A DNA stretch of 56,172 nucleotides from Bacteroidia bacterium (GTDB taxonomy: Bacteria; Bacteroidota; Bacteroidia; Cytophagales; JAAEPT01). Shown here piece by piece: positions 19,801 through 28,717 of this stretch. The notes below the pieces were generated by a model. It was not told the origin of the DNA and made no database searches. It saw only the letters and a list, made by a program, of their open reading frames with translations. Within the stretch, counting starts at the first letter, position 1; every line of letters starts with the position of its first letter. The stretch lies in contig JAUIJC010000030.1 in assembly GCA_030431525.1 (NCBI GenBank), positions 1-56,172 of the forward strand. The letters are read 5' to 3'. Made by a program: the position numbers and the translations under genes.

Positions 19801-20662
19801 GAATGACTGGAGTCAAATAGGCGTCAATCAATGCTGTATCCCCACGGTCCACCGCCTTGATGGTTGCCGACATTTCAGAGGAGATGGACACCTGCTCAAA
19901 CCCAATCTTTTCGGCAATCTGCTTGGCCTTCTCCTCGTAAATCGGATTCTTATAGGCGTTTATGAAAAGGATGGCGACAGAATCAATGCCTTTTCCTTTC
20001 AGCTCAACTAAGGATTTTCGCAAGGCCTCCGCATTCAATTCCTTTAACACATTGCCCTCCTTGTCCATTCGCTCATTCACCTCCACCACCTCTTTGTAGA
20101 GCATTTCTGGTCGGCGCACCTGAAGGTTGAAAAGTTCGGGACGGCTCTGGTTTCCAATCTGAATTAAGTCGCCAAAGCCCTCTGTAATGACCAAGGCAGT
20201 TGGCGCCCCTTTTCTTTCCAAGAGAGCGTTGGTGCCATGTGTGGTTCCCAAACGAATATTGACGGGCCCAATTGGTGTGCTTAAACCAATGCCCATTAAT
20301 TTTCGGATGCCCAAAACGGGCGCCACTTCACCGGACTTTAGTTCAATGCGGAATCCAGTCTCGGGCTTTTTATCCAAAGGTGTTTCCAACTTGAATTTTC
20401 CTGCCTCATAAGCTTCGACCTTGGCCTCATCAATAAACTGACCTTTTAGGTCAAAAACGCGAAGCAGGTAGCCGTCATAAAACCCTTTGGGCTCCGGCCT
20501 TTTGTCAGCATCAATGATAAATGAACTGGAAGAGTCCTGCGCCACGGTTCCATTCACCAAGCCCGAACTGAGCACCTTGGCTCTCACAATTTCACCTTCG
20601 GGTGTTTTGGCAATACAATCTGTAAAGGTTCCTCCAACGTCAATCCAGAAATTCCAATTCAT
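16862..20662 (-). CDS. 5-oxoprolinase / hydantoinase (HyuA-HyuB fusion)
   Basis: ATP-dependent cytoplasmic enzyme expected to open 5-oxo-L-proline to glutamate or act on a related cyclic amide. The 1266-residue protein fuses HyuA (about 1-690: DVGGTFTDCIA at the N-terminus, GTTHGTNALLERKGAP, LSGPAGGVVGF, GFDMGGTSTDVCRF) and HyuB (about 720-1266: LGAMGECVK, NDPSLGGTHLPD, ASRAHHSEIGGL, ending TPGGGGFG). I place the start at 20662 because DVGGTFTD then follows within ten residues, as in the family. An upstream in-frame Met at 20749 would add 29 unlikely residues. Single gene, divergent from the thioredoxin gene. Confidence 0.92.
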   Translation of the reverse strand: MNWNFWIDVGGTFTDCIAKTPEGEIVRAKVLSSGLVNGTVAQDSSSSFIIDADKRPEPKGFYDGYLLRVFDLKGQFIDEAKVEAYEAGKFKLETPLDKKPETGFRIELKSGEVAPVLGIRKLMGIGLSTPIGPVNIRLGTTHGTNALLERKGAPTALVITEGFGDLIQIGNQSRPELFNLQVRRPEMLYKEVVEVNERMDKEGNVLKELNAEALRKSLVELKGKGIDSVAILFINAYKNPIYEEKAKQIAEKIGFEQVSISSEMSATIKAVDRGDTALIDAYLTPVIRDFIKSLRKTIPDADLRLMTSAGGLVNADHFSGKDCILSGPAGGVVGFSTVAKLAGFEKALGFDMGGTSTDVCRFGGEYEYQFSCEKEGVRIVAPMYAIETVAAGGGSICRFDGQKLVVGPESAGAHPGPACYGKGGPLTITDINLFNGKVSQKHFPFQLKLSIVEDRLREVQAQVLEATGESMSLEQIADGFTKIANHRMAQVIKRISSSKGYNPVEHVLVSFGGAGAQHACSVARLLGTQKVLLHPMAGILSALGMGFADIRRFKEQSLLTPFDGNVLDELATTLDGLETQLRIDLSSENILEESLSIKHLFDIRYQGEEAVITLTKDKQGISEQLVEEVTKEFQAQHQQLYGHSHKGRGIELVNVRVEMVGHTHKPEFPTQKENPYEPEPLESTKIHFDGKPFEAPIYERERLTPGAIIQGPAMILEEISTIVVEPGWTAKLTERFDLVLTDENEEDRHELLSTKADPVYLELFNNHFSHIAEQMGVTLQKISLSVNVKERLDFSCAILDAQGNLVVNAPHIPVHLGAMGECVKGLLEMNIAINLGDVFICNDPSLGGTHLPDITIISPVFGEDNQLRFFVASRAHHSEIGGLKPGSIYPFAKNLEEEGVVFRHMNLVQDGVFQEESLLKALTEAKYPSRSPQENIADIKAQMAANQIGITELERMIAHYSWPVVEAYMGHIRTVAEEKTRQALRSFASGVYSFSDTFDNGAPVQLKLTIQDDHLTVDFTGSAPVQPNSLNANEAIVKSALLYCLRCLIGENIPMNAGMFAPVELILPEGMLNPPRRENPAEQAAVVAGNVEVSQKVTDVILGALGVASASQGTMNNFVFGNDNFGYYETIGGGVGATQGYDGESAIHSHMTNTRITDVEILEARFPVRVHQFGIRQVSGGQGKFKGGNGIVRELEFLEPVEVSLLTQRRNKGAFGLNGGKEGKAGENFLYTDGNYKKLEGLEQLSLKKGERILMKTPGGGGFGNE

Positions 20663-20847
20663 AGCTAAAATCAAATATTCCAAAGTGAAAAAATAGGACA
20701 GTATCCTGTCCAAGGCTACAATATTACGCTCTCCCCTCTCAGGATTCAAACCAATTTTTATCGCAATATTGCTTTATACTATTTATTTGTACGGAACGAA
20801 ATTGGCACGAATTCATTTTCTTTGTGTAGAACACCAAACCGTTTGTG

Positions 20848-21858
20848 ATGCGAAAAACAGTCTTCAGCCTATTTCTCTTTTTAATTTTCCAGCAATTCAG
20901 TTTTGGACAGGCCGAACACCAAGGTCCTGTCAATTGGTTAAGCATTGAAGAGGCTTTTGAGTTGAACAAGGCCAACCCAAAACCGATTATTATTGACGTG
21001 TACACTTCTTGGTGTGGCTACTGCAAGGTGATGGACAAGAACACTTTTTCGAATCCAGACATCGCCAACTACATCAACCAGCATTTCTATGCTGTAAAAT
21101 TCGATGCGGAAACGAGTGATACTATCACTTACCAAGGACAGGTTTATACCAATCCTCAACCTGGTGTGCGACGTTCAACACATAGCCTTGCCGTTAAATT
21201 GTTGGAAAGGCGATTGAGCTACCCTACCATCATCTATTTTGACAAGACAGGCAGGAAGAACCTCGCTCCTGGTTATCAGACTCCACAACAGATTCAGCCG
21301 TTGCTTGTCTATTTTGCAGAGGAGATTTATAACGGCGGAATGAACTTTCAGGACTTCAACAAAAACTACTCGCGGACCTTCCTAAACGACACGACGGATA
21401 CTTGGACGCCAAGCCCTTACAAGACCTACACGTTGCAGGAAGCCTTGAAACTCCAGAAAAAGAAGCCAAAGAAGATTCTGATTGAATTTACTTCCTCTTA
21501 TTCGGTGAGTTCCCGCATGATGCCAACGACTTGGGGTGATGAACAAGTGGCCAAGCAACTGAATGAGAACTATTACCTCGTGCGGTTTGACGCCCTTTCG
21601 CAAGAAGAGATTGATGCCTTTGGGCAGAAATTCATCAACAATACACAGGAGCATCCCTTCCACAATTTGCCAGTGGCCATGCTGGAAGGAAAAATGAAAT
21701 TCCCTTCATTCATCATTCTCGACAAGGACCTAAAAATGGTACTCAGGCTTCAAAACTACCTGCCTGTTTCGAGGACTGAGGAGGTATTAAGGTATTATGG
21801 AGAAGACCTTTATTTGACAATGAAATGGGAAGATTTCATCTCCTCCAAGACTAAATAA
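20848..21858 (+). CDS. Exported protein with two thioredoxin-like domains
   Basis: 336 residues with a signal peptide (MRKTVFSLFLFLIFQQFSFG, then Q). Domain 1 (about 25-165) carries the redox motif WCGYC in YTSWCGYCKVMDK, followed by a thioredoxin-like strand (YPTIIYFDKTGR). Domain 2 (about 185-335) repeats the fold (IEFTSSYSVSSRMM, FPSFIILDKDLK) but the CXXC site reads SYSV, so it has lost redox cysteines. The in-frame GTG at 20845 is unlikely as the start. Probable periplasmic thiol oxidoreductase or a partner for envelope proteins; the partner is unknown. Ends in a strong bidirectional terminator. Confidence 0.85.
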   Translation: MRKTVFSLFLFLIFQQFSFGQAEHQGPVNWLSIEEAFELNKANPKPIIIDVYTSWCGYCKVMDKNTFSNPDIANYINQHFYAVKFDAETSDTITYQGQVYTNPQPGVRRSTHSLAVKLLERRLSYPTIIYFDKTGRKNLAPGYQTPQQIQPLLVYFAEEIYNGGMNFQDFNKNYSRTFLNDTTDTWTPSPYKTYTLQEALKLQKKKPKKILIEFTSSYSVSSRMMPTTWGDEQVAKQLNENYYLVRFDALSQEEIDAFGQKFINNTQEHPFHNLPVAMLEGKMKFPSFIILDKDLKMVLRLQNYLPVSRTEEVLRYYGEDLYLTMKWEDFISSKTK

Positions 21859-21876
21859 GGAATATCCTAAAAACAG

Positions 21877-21918
21877 AAAATCGCCCTTTCAGCAGTGACT
21901 GAAAGGGCGATTTTTTTT
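21877..21918. terminator. Bidirectional terminator between thioredoxin and porU2-like genes
   Basis: A perfect 16-bp stem (21877-21892 with 21899-21914), 6-nt loop, then T residues to 21918. The A run on the left gives a T tract on the other strand. It lies between convergent genes. Confidence 0.93.
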
Positions 21919-21931
21919 GAAATCAATAATC

Positions 21932-24900
21932 TTATCTCAAGATATAGAGCTTTCCGAAGTTCTTCTTGAACCCTTCCTCACCAACGAAAGGTTGAACCTC
22001 CAACTCTTCCCCATCTTTTTGCATCAAGACACGATAGAGGTACACGCCATTGGCTAATTGATTGCCAAACTGGTCGGTGCCATCCCACTCGTAGCTGGTG
22101 ATGTTATCCCCAACCTGAATCGGACCGATTTCCTCTTTGGTAATTTCCCGAAGGATAGTACCTGAAGGACTCATGATTTGGATGGTCACATTCTCCGGCA
22201 CCTCCGATCCAGTCACCTTAAACACAAATCGGGTACCCGTCGAGAACGGGTTTGGATACGGATAGAAGTTTGAAATGGAAAATCCTTCGTTTACCGTAAA
22301 GGAGATTTCATAAGGCGCTCCAGCACTGTTCCCCGAGGCGTCTTTGGCCGTAACCCTGAAACGATAAGTTCCTGGAGGCAAATCCTGCGGGTTATAATCC
22401 ACCAAGAACGGTGTGTTTTGGGTTGATCCCTCCCATTTCAGAATAGATGGATTGCTAAAATAAATTGGTTCATACGGGCATTCCAAATCTTGACAAGGAC
22501 GCTGAATAAACATCTGAATGGCACTTGTATCCTTAATTTGGAGATACTCATTCTCATCAGACAGCGATACTGTAATCAATGGGCTTTTTGAAATCTCCTG
22601 TCCATCAGCAATGTGCTTTCCATCAAAGACAACATCCAACAATGGCTGAACTACATCATTTCCCACATAGAAGTTGAAATTCATGATGTTATTGTCATAA
22701 TTCTCCTCTACCTGTTGACGGGGGTTGACATAAACCTGAATGTTATTGTCACCAATAAAACCTGTCGTTGGGAAAGAATAAGGAAAGGTTACTAAAGCCT
22801 TGGCATCTAATGGCCCCAACTTTCTTTCCTCATTGACAATCTCTCCTGATTCCAAATTCCGAACAGTAAATCGAACCAACAGGCTATCAAACTCCTGATT
22901 AGAAATATTCCGGAAAGCAAAATTCAGTTGAAGGCTGTCTCCTTCAGAGAAAGCTAAATTTTGGTACTTCTCTACACCATAATAAGCTGGATCAAGAATT
23001 CCCTCTGGAACACCCGAATAATGAACATACCAATGGTCAGGTTGTGGAGCAGTCTTCTGCAAGGTATCCTCTAAGCTCACCTCCAAACGGAGATAAGGAA
23101 AGTCTGAGGCATTTAAGCCCATGTCCTCTAAAAGTGTCGGAGACAGTACCGAATCACTTGGCTGAGTATGCAAGAACAAGGACTTCCCTTGAGTGTTTAC
23201 GCCATAAAAATCTACTCTTGCTGATTCAGTACTATCGGATATCCACTGGTGAGAATAATGATTCCAACCTGAAGCTGGGCCAATCAAAGGAGACACTAAC
23301 TTGCCTTTGGTAGTTTGTGTTTCAAGAATGAAAGATGTTTTTAAAACTTGATTGGTGCTATCGCCTACTTTCTCAAATAGTACCTTTCTTGTACCCACCT
23401 GAGCCAGTAATATATAAGGCTCTCCTTCATCAAGACTATCCAAGAGAGTCGCACCAAAATCAAGTAAAATACCTTTAAATGAAGACTGCCAACGTGTAGG
23501 GAAAGTGTTTCCCACACTCGTAATTAACACATAATCACCTTCAGGAATTCTTTCAAGATAACTCCTGAGGTTATTCTGCAATCCATTCGTATTAGAATTC
23601 AATGAGTAGGCTAACCGTGGAGTATTTCCGCAGTTCCCCCCATCACTAATTTTTTCACCACTACTATTCATAAAGTAGGGCAAACCAGTATTTCTATCAA
23701 AAGCCTGAATAACAAATCCTCCTGTGGCACACTTACCCTCATTAACACTGGTTGGCTGTGAACCTCCTTTGATAAATATCACTCGGTTATTCACCCGAAG
23801 ATTGGCACTATCCAAATAGTTCTCAACGTCAAGACCAGAGGCATTGACAACTATTGCTGTTTCACTGGTATCGTATGAAAACTGACGAATGAAATCATTA
23901 CTAGTAATCCCTTCTTGCACATTCTGAGCAAACTGGTAATACGCACCTTGTCCCCAGCCCTGCTGACCTTCCAAATAAATCAAAGAAGAGTACCTCCATT
24001 CACCACCTTCTTCCTCTGGTAAATCTTCAAATTTAACCCTCCAATAATAGACAGCACTGTCCTTGGCATCTGGCAAGACCACATTCTCCCAAATCGGCAA
24101 AACTCCTGCTGTTGTTTTTAAGTCAACCAAAGGAGAATAAAACTCCCCACTTGTATCCAATTGGAACCAATAATTGGTACCATCAGGAGTCATTAAATCA
24201 AATGCCTGAGCGACAAAATCAATAGTGTCATTACCAACGATACTAAACTCTTTTGGCATTAATGGAATCAAGCCATTTGATGGAAGAAACTCCTCAATTT
24301 TAGCATTGTTATTGGACTTATCATACTCGTCCAAGGCATTGATACAGTCCAAGGTTATTTCGAACTGGTTTTCGCCCGCCATTCCTTCTCCCTGACCTTT
24401 AAGGGTAATCCACAAGGTATCCTTAGACTCAATTCCTGGAAATGATATTGGACCATAATCAACAAACTGATTTCCATCATCAAATGAGTGGGAAACACAG
24501 ACTGTAATCGAGTCATTTGTCACTCGTCCAAAATTCTCAACAACCACAGCTATTTGAAACGAATCACTTTGAGCTGTCAACTCATCCATTCCAATTGGAT
24601 GAACAGAAATCCCGGAAGTTTTTACATCATATTCCGCCTTATCGGCAGGAGCCAGTCGCATCGCAGGGTCACCAAAAAGTGTGAATTGGGTGAGCTGGGT
24701 ATGCGCAATAGCATTTGTCTTTGGCCAAGCAACTGATAAGTCCTCGATTATTTTCTGTTGAACCTCACCCATTGATGCCAGCGAGTACAGTGAATCTTCA
24801 AAGGAGTATTGATAGAACTTATCGCAATACGTTGCCAACTGGCCCGAATAACCATAATAAGCATGAGCCATTACGGCAATTGCACCTTTATCTGGCGCCA

Positions 24901-26923
24901 ATAACCAGTTTTCTGTACGGGTTTGTGCATAAGAAATAAACACATCACCCGTATGGCATCCATTAAAATAGAGAACAGGATATTTTCCCTTATTCTCATA
25001 GCCGTTGATAGGATTATCCACTTCCCCAAAATCAATTTCCGTAAGTCGTGGAGAGGAATGTCCGAAATAAGTCAACAAGGACAGACCATCATTGATTTGC
25101 GATGAAATGTCAAAAAACTTCACCTCTTCTGAAGATTGTTTTGTCACGCTGGATACCTGTCCACCAAAGTATTGCCCAGTTGCATTCTTGGCAAAAATCT
25201 GCATGTAATTGGCAAACTGGTTTGCCTCAAAAGCATCTTTACCTCCACTCAAGTGAAGTATTTTCTTTCGCCAAGGAGCATTGAATGAAAGAGACTCATG
25301 CTCTTTAAGCTTATCCAAATAGGCTTTCAACTCCTCAGGATAACTCACTGGAATCCGACCCGTTGGAATGGCAGGCACCAAATCAGGTTTCCCATTCAAA
25401 CCAGCTGTATAGAGGATATCTGAGCCTGGATCGCCAAACGTAGGGATGTAATCAGGAACCTTAAATACAAGGTTACCATTCCCATCAAGCTTGTCATGAG
25501 GTGTATTTCGGTAATATGTCCATACAACCCTAAAGCCATTCAACAACCCCTTTCCTAAAAGAAGCAGGTTCTGTGGATTACCATTTTGTAGATTATAATC
25601 CGCCCAACGACGAATAGCCATAGGGCTCTTCTCCCCGTAAGCATATTGATCAACCAAACGATTAAATTCAACCAAGTTTACCCGATGGCCTCCACCCTCA
25701 GCTGACTCTCTATAGTTTTTATATTCCTCGGCATTGGACCAAAAATCCTTATGGGTTACCATTAAAAAATTAGGGTCGCCAACCAAGTCATCCTTAAACG
25801 TTACGGAACTAATTTTTGACGGCTTTAAATAGCTTTTGGTTGCTAATAGCTTTTGTTCAGAAGATGCATCTACCGAGAAATCAATTTTCCCAGAATTAGA
25901 AACGAAAGGAATGAATTGAACACCACCAGCATCGGTAATATTATAAAGTTGGATACCTGATACTGGGTTTGCCAAGGACACTTGATTTACTCCTTGCGGA
26001 AGCTTGAACTCATAAGCTTCCTTCCCTCCAAGGTCCAAGGTCCTTGCATAACGCAGGCGTATGTATGCTAAAAGTAAATAAGATGAGTTTGTTCCTTTAT
26101 CTATTGTTACTGAAAGTTCCCCGTCAACCAAACCCGCCAAATTAGGTGTGATAGTAACAGTCTTTATTTGATGATTTTCAAATTGAGGGACAGAAAAGAC
26201 CTCGCCATTAACAGAAATGGTAGGTTCATGAACTGCCTTATTCCGGCCCACAAACATTACTTCAAGGGTTGGAGTAAATCCTCCAGAGGAAACCACATCT
26301 ATAACATCACTAAAAGTGTACGTTAGTGTCGGGTTCTTATTATGCATTTCCCTGCTGAACCAACCCTCTCCCTGACTTCCTTCTGAATAATGAACATAAG
26401 TTTCAGGCTCATCTCCATTGTAATAATGGGTTGTAAAAAGCTTCAGATCATCATGAATTAGATAACTCGCACTACTTCCACCACTACCCGCCTCTGAAGC
26501 CATCCTTTTATTAGTATTGGCTGAACTCCAAGTCAAAAAATAGGCAGAAGTGTCTGTGTATAGGCTGTAATACTGATGTGGTTGTTTCCCTTGGAAGTAA
26601 AGCGAAGAATCAAGCTGACCATCATTTTTTTGCCCATAAAACTCAATGTAATCCCCTTGGTCAAAGGTGCCGTCCTCCTCTCCTACCACACGAATTGCTT
26701 GCTCGTTCCCCCTTCGCCACAACTGAATCTGTCTTGGGTCGAAAGCATTTACGGGAACGCCATTTGCCACCAACTCATCATAGCTTACGCGGTACATTCC
26801 CGTCTCAGCAACAGAGAGTTTGAAGTAGGTCTGGTTCAAATCAATCCACTCATTGCCAAAACGCTGGGCGAAAGCACAGAGTGGAAACCATAAAAACAGT
26901 AAAAGACCTAATCGCTTTTTCAT
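21932..26923 (-). CDS. porU2: T9SS C25-family sortase-like protein (PorU2-like)
   Basis: A 1663-residue secreted protein with signal peptide (ending C-A-F-A-Q). It contains a gingipain-like (peptidase C25) domain at about 390-780, with the catalytic pair visible as LLTYFGHSSPRLTE (His) and LYFNGCHTGDVF (Cys). Upstream is a beta-rich prodomain-like region; downstream are several Ig/CARDB-like modules and a C-terminal T9SS-type/FlgD-like region (FYPYPNPFSTGTRF, EWDGTDQFGNQLANGVYLYR). PorU proper removes the C-terminal sorting signal from T9SS cargo and attaches A-LPS; it is usually shorter (about 1100-1300 residues). The length and modules fit the PorU2-type variant. It follows a PorV/PorQ gene by 42 bp on the same strand, which supports a T9SS role. 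Confidence 0.85.
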   Translation of the reverse strand: MKKRLGLLLFLWFPLCAFAQRFGNEWIDLNQTYFKLSVAETGMYRVSYDELVANGVPVNAFDPRQIQLWRRGNEQAIRVVGEEDGTFDQGDYIEFYGQKNDGQLDSSLYFQGKQPHQYYSLYTDTSAYFLTWSSANTNKRMASEAGSGGSSASYLIHDDLKLFTTHYYNGDEPETYVHYSEGSQGEGWFSREMHNKNPTLTYTFSDVIDVVSSGGFTPTLEVMFVGRNKAVHEPTISVNGEVFSVPQFENHQIKTVTITPNLAGLVDGELSVTIDKGTNSSYLLLAYIRLRYARTLDLGGKEAYEFKLPQGVNQVSLANPVSGIQLYNITDAGGVQFIPFVSNSGKIDFSVDASSEQKLLATKSYLKPSKISSVTFKDDLVGDPNFLMVTHKDFWSNAEEYKNYRESAEGGGHRVNLVEFNRLVDQYAYGEKSPMAIRRWADYNLQNGNPQNLLLLGKGLLNGFRVVWTYYRNTPHDKLDGNGNLVFKVPDYIPTFGDPGSDILYTAGLNGKPDLVPAIPTGRIPVSYPEELKAYLDKLKEHESLSFNAPWRKKILHLSGGKDAFEANQFANYMQIFAKNATGQYFGGQVSSVTKQSSEEVKFFDISSQINDGLSLLTYFGHSSPRLTEIDFGEVDNPINGYENKGKYPVLYFNGCHTGDVFISYAQTRTENWLLAPDKGAIAVMAHAYYGYSGQLATYCDKFYQYSFEDSLYSLASMGEVQQKIIEDLSVAWPKTNAIAHTQLTQFTLFGDPAMRLAPADKAEYDVKTSGISVHPIGMDELTAQSDSFQIAVVVENFGRVTNDSITVCVSHSFDDGNQFVDYGPISFPGIESKDTLWITLKGQGEGMAGENQFEITLDCINALDEYDKSNNNAKIEEFLPSNGLIPLMPKEFSIVGNDTIDFVAQAFDLMTPDGTNYWFQLDTSGEFYSPLVDLKTTAGVLPIWENVVLPDAKDSAVYYWRVKFEDLPEEEGGEWRYSSLIYLEGQQGWGQGAYYQFAQNVQEGITSNDFIRQFSYDTSETAIVVNASGLDVENYLDSANLRVNNRVIFIKGGSQPTSVNEGKCATGGFVIQAFDRNTGLPYFMNSSGEKISDGGNCGNTPRLAYSLNSNTNGLQNNLRSYLERIPEGDYVLITSVGNTFPTRWQSSFKGILLDFGATLLDSLDEGEPYILLAQVGTRKVLFEKVGDSTNQVLKTSFILETQTTKGKLVSPLIGPASGWNHYSHQWISDSTESARVDFYGVNTQGKSLFLHTQPSDSVLSPTLLEDMGLNASDFPYLRLEVSLEDTLQKTAPQPDHWYVHYSGVPEGILDPAYYGVEKYQNLAFSEGDSLQLNFAFRNISNQEFDSLLVRFTVRNLESGEIVNEERKLGPLDAKALVTFPYSFPTTGFIGDNNIQVYVNPRQQVEENYDNNIMNFNFYVGNDVVQPLLDVVFDGKHIADGQEISKSPLITVSLSDENEYLQIKDTSAIQMFIQRPCQDLECPYEPIYFSNPSILKWEGSTQNTPFLVDYNPQDLPPGTYRFRVTAKDASGNSAGAPYEISFTVNEGFSISNFYPYPNPFSTGTRFVFKVTGSEVPENVTIQIMSPSGTILREITKEEIGPIQVGDNITSYEWDGTDQFGNQLANGVYLYRVLMQKDGEELEVQPFVGEEGFKKNFGKLYILR

Positions 26924-26965
26924 AGACTACTGGTTTAATAAACCAGGAAAATCCCTGTAAAGGGA

Positions 26966-28024
26966 TTATTCAAAATTTAATGCCAAAGAAAAAATGTTTG
27001 ACGGGGGTTCGCCTCGATTCCCACCAAGACTTGTCAAGGCATAATCAAAACGGAATTTTCCGTATTTCACCCCAACGCCAAATCCTGGCTGAATCAGCAG
27101 GCTGGAACTTCCCTCCAAACCGGAAACTTCTTGAAAGCCCCCAAGTCCAAATCGGGCGAAGAAATGTTCGGCATAATCCATTTCAACACCAACTGTTGGT
27201 GATAGCGACATCGCATCATTAGAAAGCAATGCATTTTGTTGTCCTCCAAAATTCAGCGCCAAATCTGCTTCATAACTCAAGCCAACAAATTGACCTAATT
27301 GCTCTCTTCTACCGAGACCAAGAACAACCATTGGCCAAACCGCCTGAGTAGATCGCGAAGGAATCACATTCCCTGTTTGGGTATAGACGTCCTCTATCAA
27401 GCTTGAGTTCACATTCCAAACAGAGTAAGTACCGGTCACATCCTTCAACACAAAAGCACCCTTCCACTTCTTTTTTGAATAGCGTAATCCGACATCTGCG
27501 CCAATTCCCCAAGCACTCACGAAATTGCCAGCATTGCGGTAAAGAGCCTTTACCGATCCTCCAATGCTCCAATAAGGAGACAACTTCCTCGCATAACTTA
27601 CCGCAAAGGAATAGTCGGAAGCTGAAAACTCATTGATTTGAGAGAAGTCCAAAGATGAACCATTATAAATGTTTCGAGTATCAGGAACATCATCAATGCC
27701 CATTCGTTGAATGCTTACGGACATTTGGCTGGACGTATCAATGGCTGTCACAAAACCAATAAAGCTGTGCTGACCCAATCCAGACATCCGAAGGCCATGC
27801 ATCATTTCCACATTATACCTTCCTTCCAAACCCACCAAACCTGCTGGGTTCCAAAAACTGCTGGTTGCATCTTCTCCCATTGCTGAATAGGCTCCAGCCA
27901 TGGACAACGCCCGTGCCCCCACACCAACCTTTAAATAGTCATTGCCATAGAATGACTGGGCTTGGAGGCTACCAAACGAAATGATGATACAACAAAGTAA
28001 CAGCAGTCTGTGTTTCACAGGCAA
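26966..28024 (-). CDS. PorV/PorQ family outer-membrane protein
   Basis: 352 residues, signal peptide ending L-Q-A-Q, then a predicted beta-barrel of alternating aromatic strands with no cytoplasmic domains. The N-terminal VGVGARALSMAGAYSAMGED and FWNPAGLVG are the hallmark of the PorV/PorQ (UPF0164, FadL-like) family. It ends with Phe-Glu after an LAL strand, close to the barrel C-terminal rule. PorV shuttles T9SS cargo from the translocon to the PorU sortase; PorQ has a related role with PorZ. Adjacency to the PorU2-like gene argues for a dedicated pair. It starts 12 bp after the small membrane-protein gene. Confidence 0.87.
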   Translation of the reverse strand: MPVKHRLLLLCCIIISFGSLQAQSFYGNDYLKVGVGARALSMAGAYSAMGEDATSSFWNPAGLVGLEGRYNVEMMHGLRMSGLGQHSFIGFVTAIDTSSQMSVSIQRMGIDDVPDTRNIYNGSSLDFSQINEFSASDYSFAVSYARKLSPYWSIGGSVKALYRNAGNFVSAWGIGADVGLRYSKKKWKGAFVLKDVTGTYSVWNVNSSLIEDVYTQTGNVIPSRSTQAVWPMVVLGLGRREQLGQFVGLSYEADLALNFGGQQNALLSNDAMSLSPTVGVEMDYAEHFFARFGLGGFQEVSGLEGSSSLLIQPGFGVGVKYGKFRFDYALTSLGGNRGEPPSNIFSLALNFE

Positions 28025-28036
28025 AAGTTCTCTGGA

Positions 28037-28558
28037 TTACGAACGAGCTTCCTCAGCAGGAAATGCGTCCCCTGCCATTAAAAGTACCCGATACTCTTTC
28101 TTTAAACGCAGATGACGAGAAATCCGGCGAGACTCCGGCAAACTAATGGAAGTCATTACCCAAGTTAAAATAAACAGCGCAATGAAAACCTGATGTGAAG
28201 TTAGAAGATATAACAAGGCCGACATACTGGACAGAAATCCCAATGCCACAGCCATTTTCATACTAACAGGAGCATAATCTTCCAATGCCTTCACCATATT
28301 TCTTACGGGACGAATCGATTTTGTTTGCTTTTGGAACCACAAATAAATCAATCCAAGAATGGCAACATTTCCTCCTGCCAAGCCCAAGTAAACTCCATCG
28401 GAAAAAGGACCCATCAACAACGCATCACGAGTTTCTGAAGCCAAAAAGGCAAACAGGAAAAACGCCAAGGACGGAAAAACCAATAGATAATACTTGGTTT
28501 GCAATTGGCGAACATAAGCCCTCGAATCCGCCATAGCGGACATATCTACTTGAAACAT
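28037..28558 (-). CDS. Small membrane protein at the head of the T9SS operon
   Basis: 173 residues with about four hydrophobic segments (YYLLVFPSLAFFLFAFLA; VYLGLAGGNVAILGLIYLWF; MAVALGFLSSMSALLYLL; VFIALFILTWVMTSISL), no signal peptide, and a basic C-terminal region (RRISRHLRLKKEYR). No family recognised. It is the first gene of a tight cluster: 12 bp to the PorV/PorQ gene and then 42 bp to the PorU2-like gene, so it is probably co-transcribed. An accessory role in secretion is a guess from context. A later Met (residue 6 or 9) could be the true start. Confidence 0.7.
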   Translation of the reverse strand: MFQVDMSAMADSRAYVRQLQTKYYLLVFPSLAFFLFAFLASETRDALLMGPFSDGVYLGLAGGNVAILGLIYLWFQKQTKSIRPVRNMVKALEDYAPVSMKMAVALGFLSSMSALLYLLTSHQVFIALFILTWVMTSISLPESRRISRHLRLKKEYRVLLMAGDAFPAEEARS

Positions 28559-28670
28559 TTCAACCTTATTTTATCAATCACTGAAGGAGTAACCGTAAGG
28601 GAAACAATCCCAACTACCCCTTTTGTTCCCAATCAAAGATACCACATTATCGCCTTGCTTCCCACCAACA

Positions 28671-28698
28671 AAAAAACCACCTCGTTAAAGGTGGTTTT
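28671..28698 (-). terminator. Terminator after the DUF1573 gene
   Basis: A perfect 10-bp stem (28673-28682 with 28689-28698), 6-nt loop, with T residues following on both strands. It lies 20 bp beyond the DUF1573 stop. Confidence 0.85.
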
Positions 28699-28717
28699 GA
28701 AATGCTTTTTTTCAGTC

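Noticed and set aside
20663-20749. 29-codon N-terminal extension of the oxoprolinase
   Set aside because: Sequence (NPERGERNIVALDRILSYFF) does not fit the family, in which the DVGGTFTD motif is at the extreme N-terminus.
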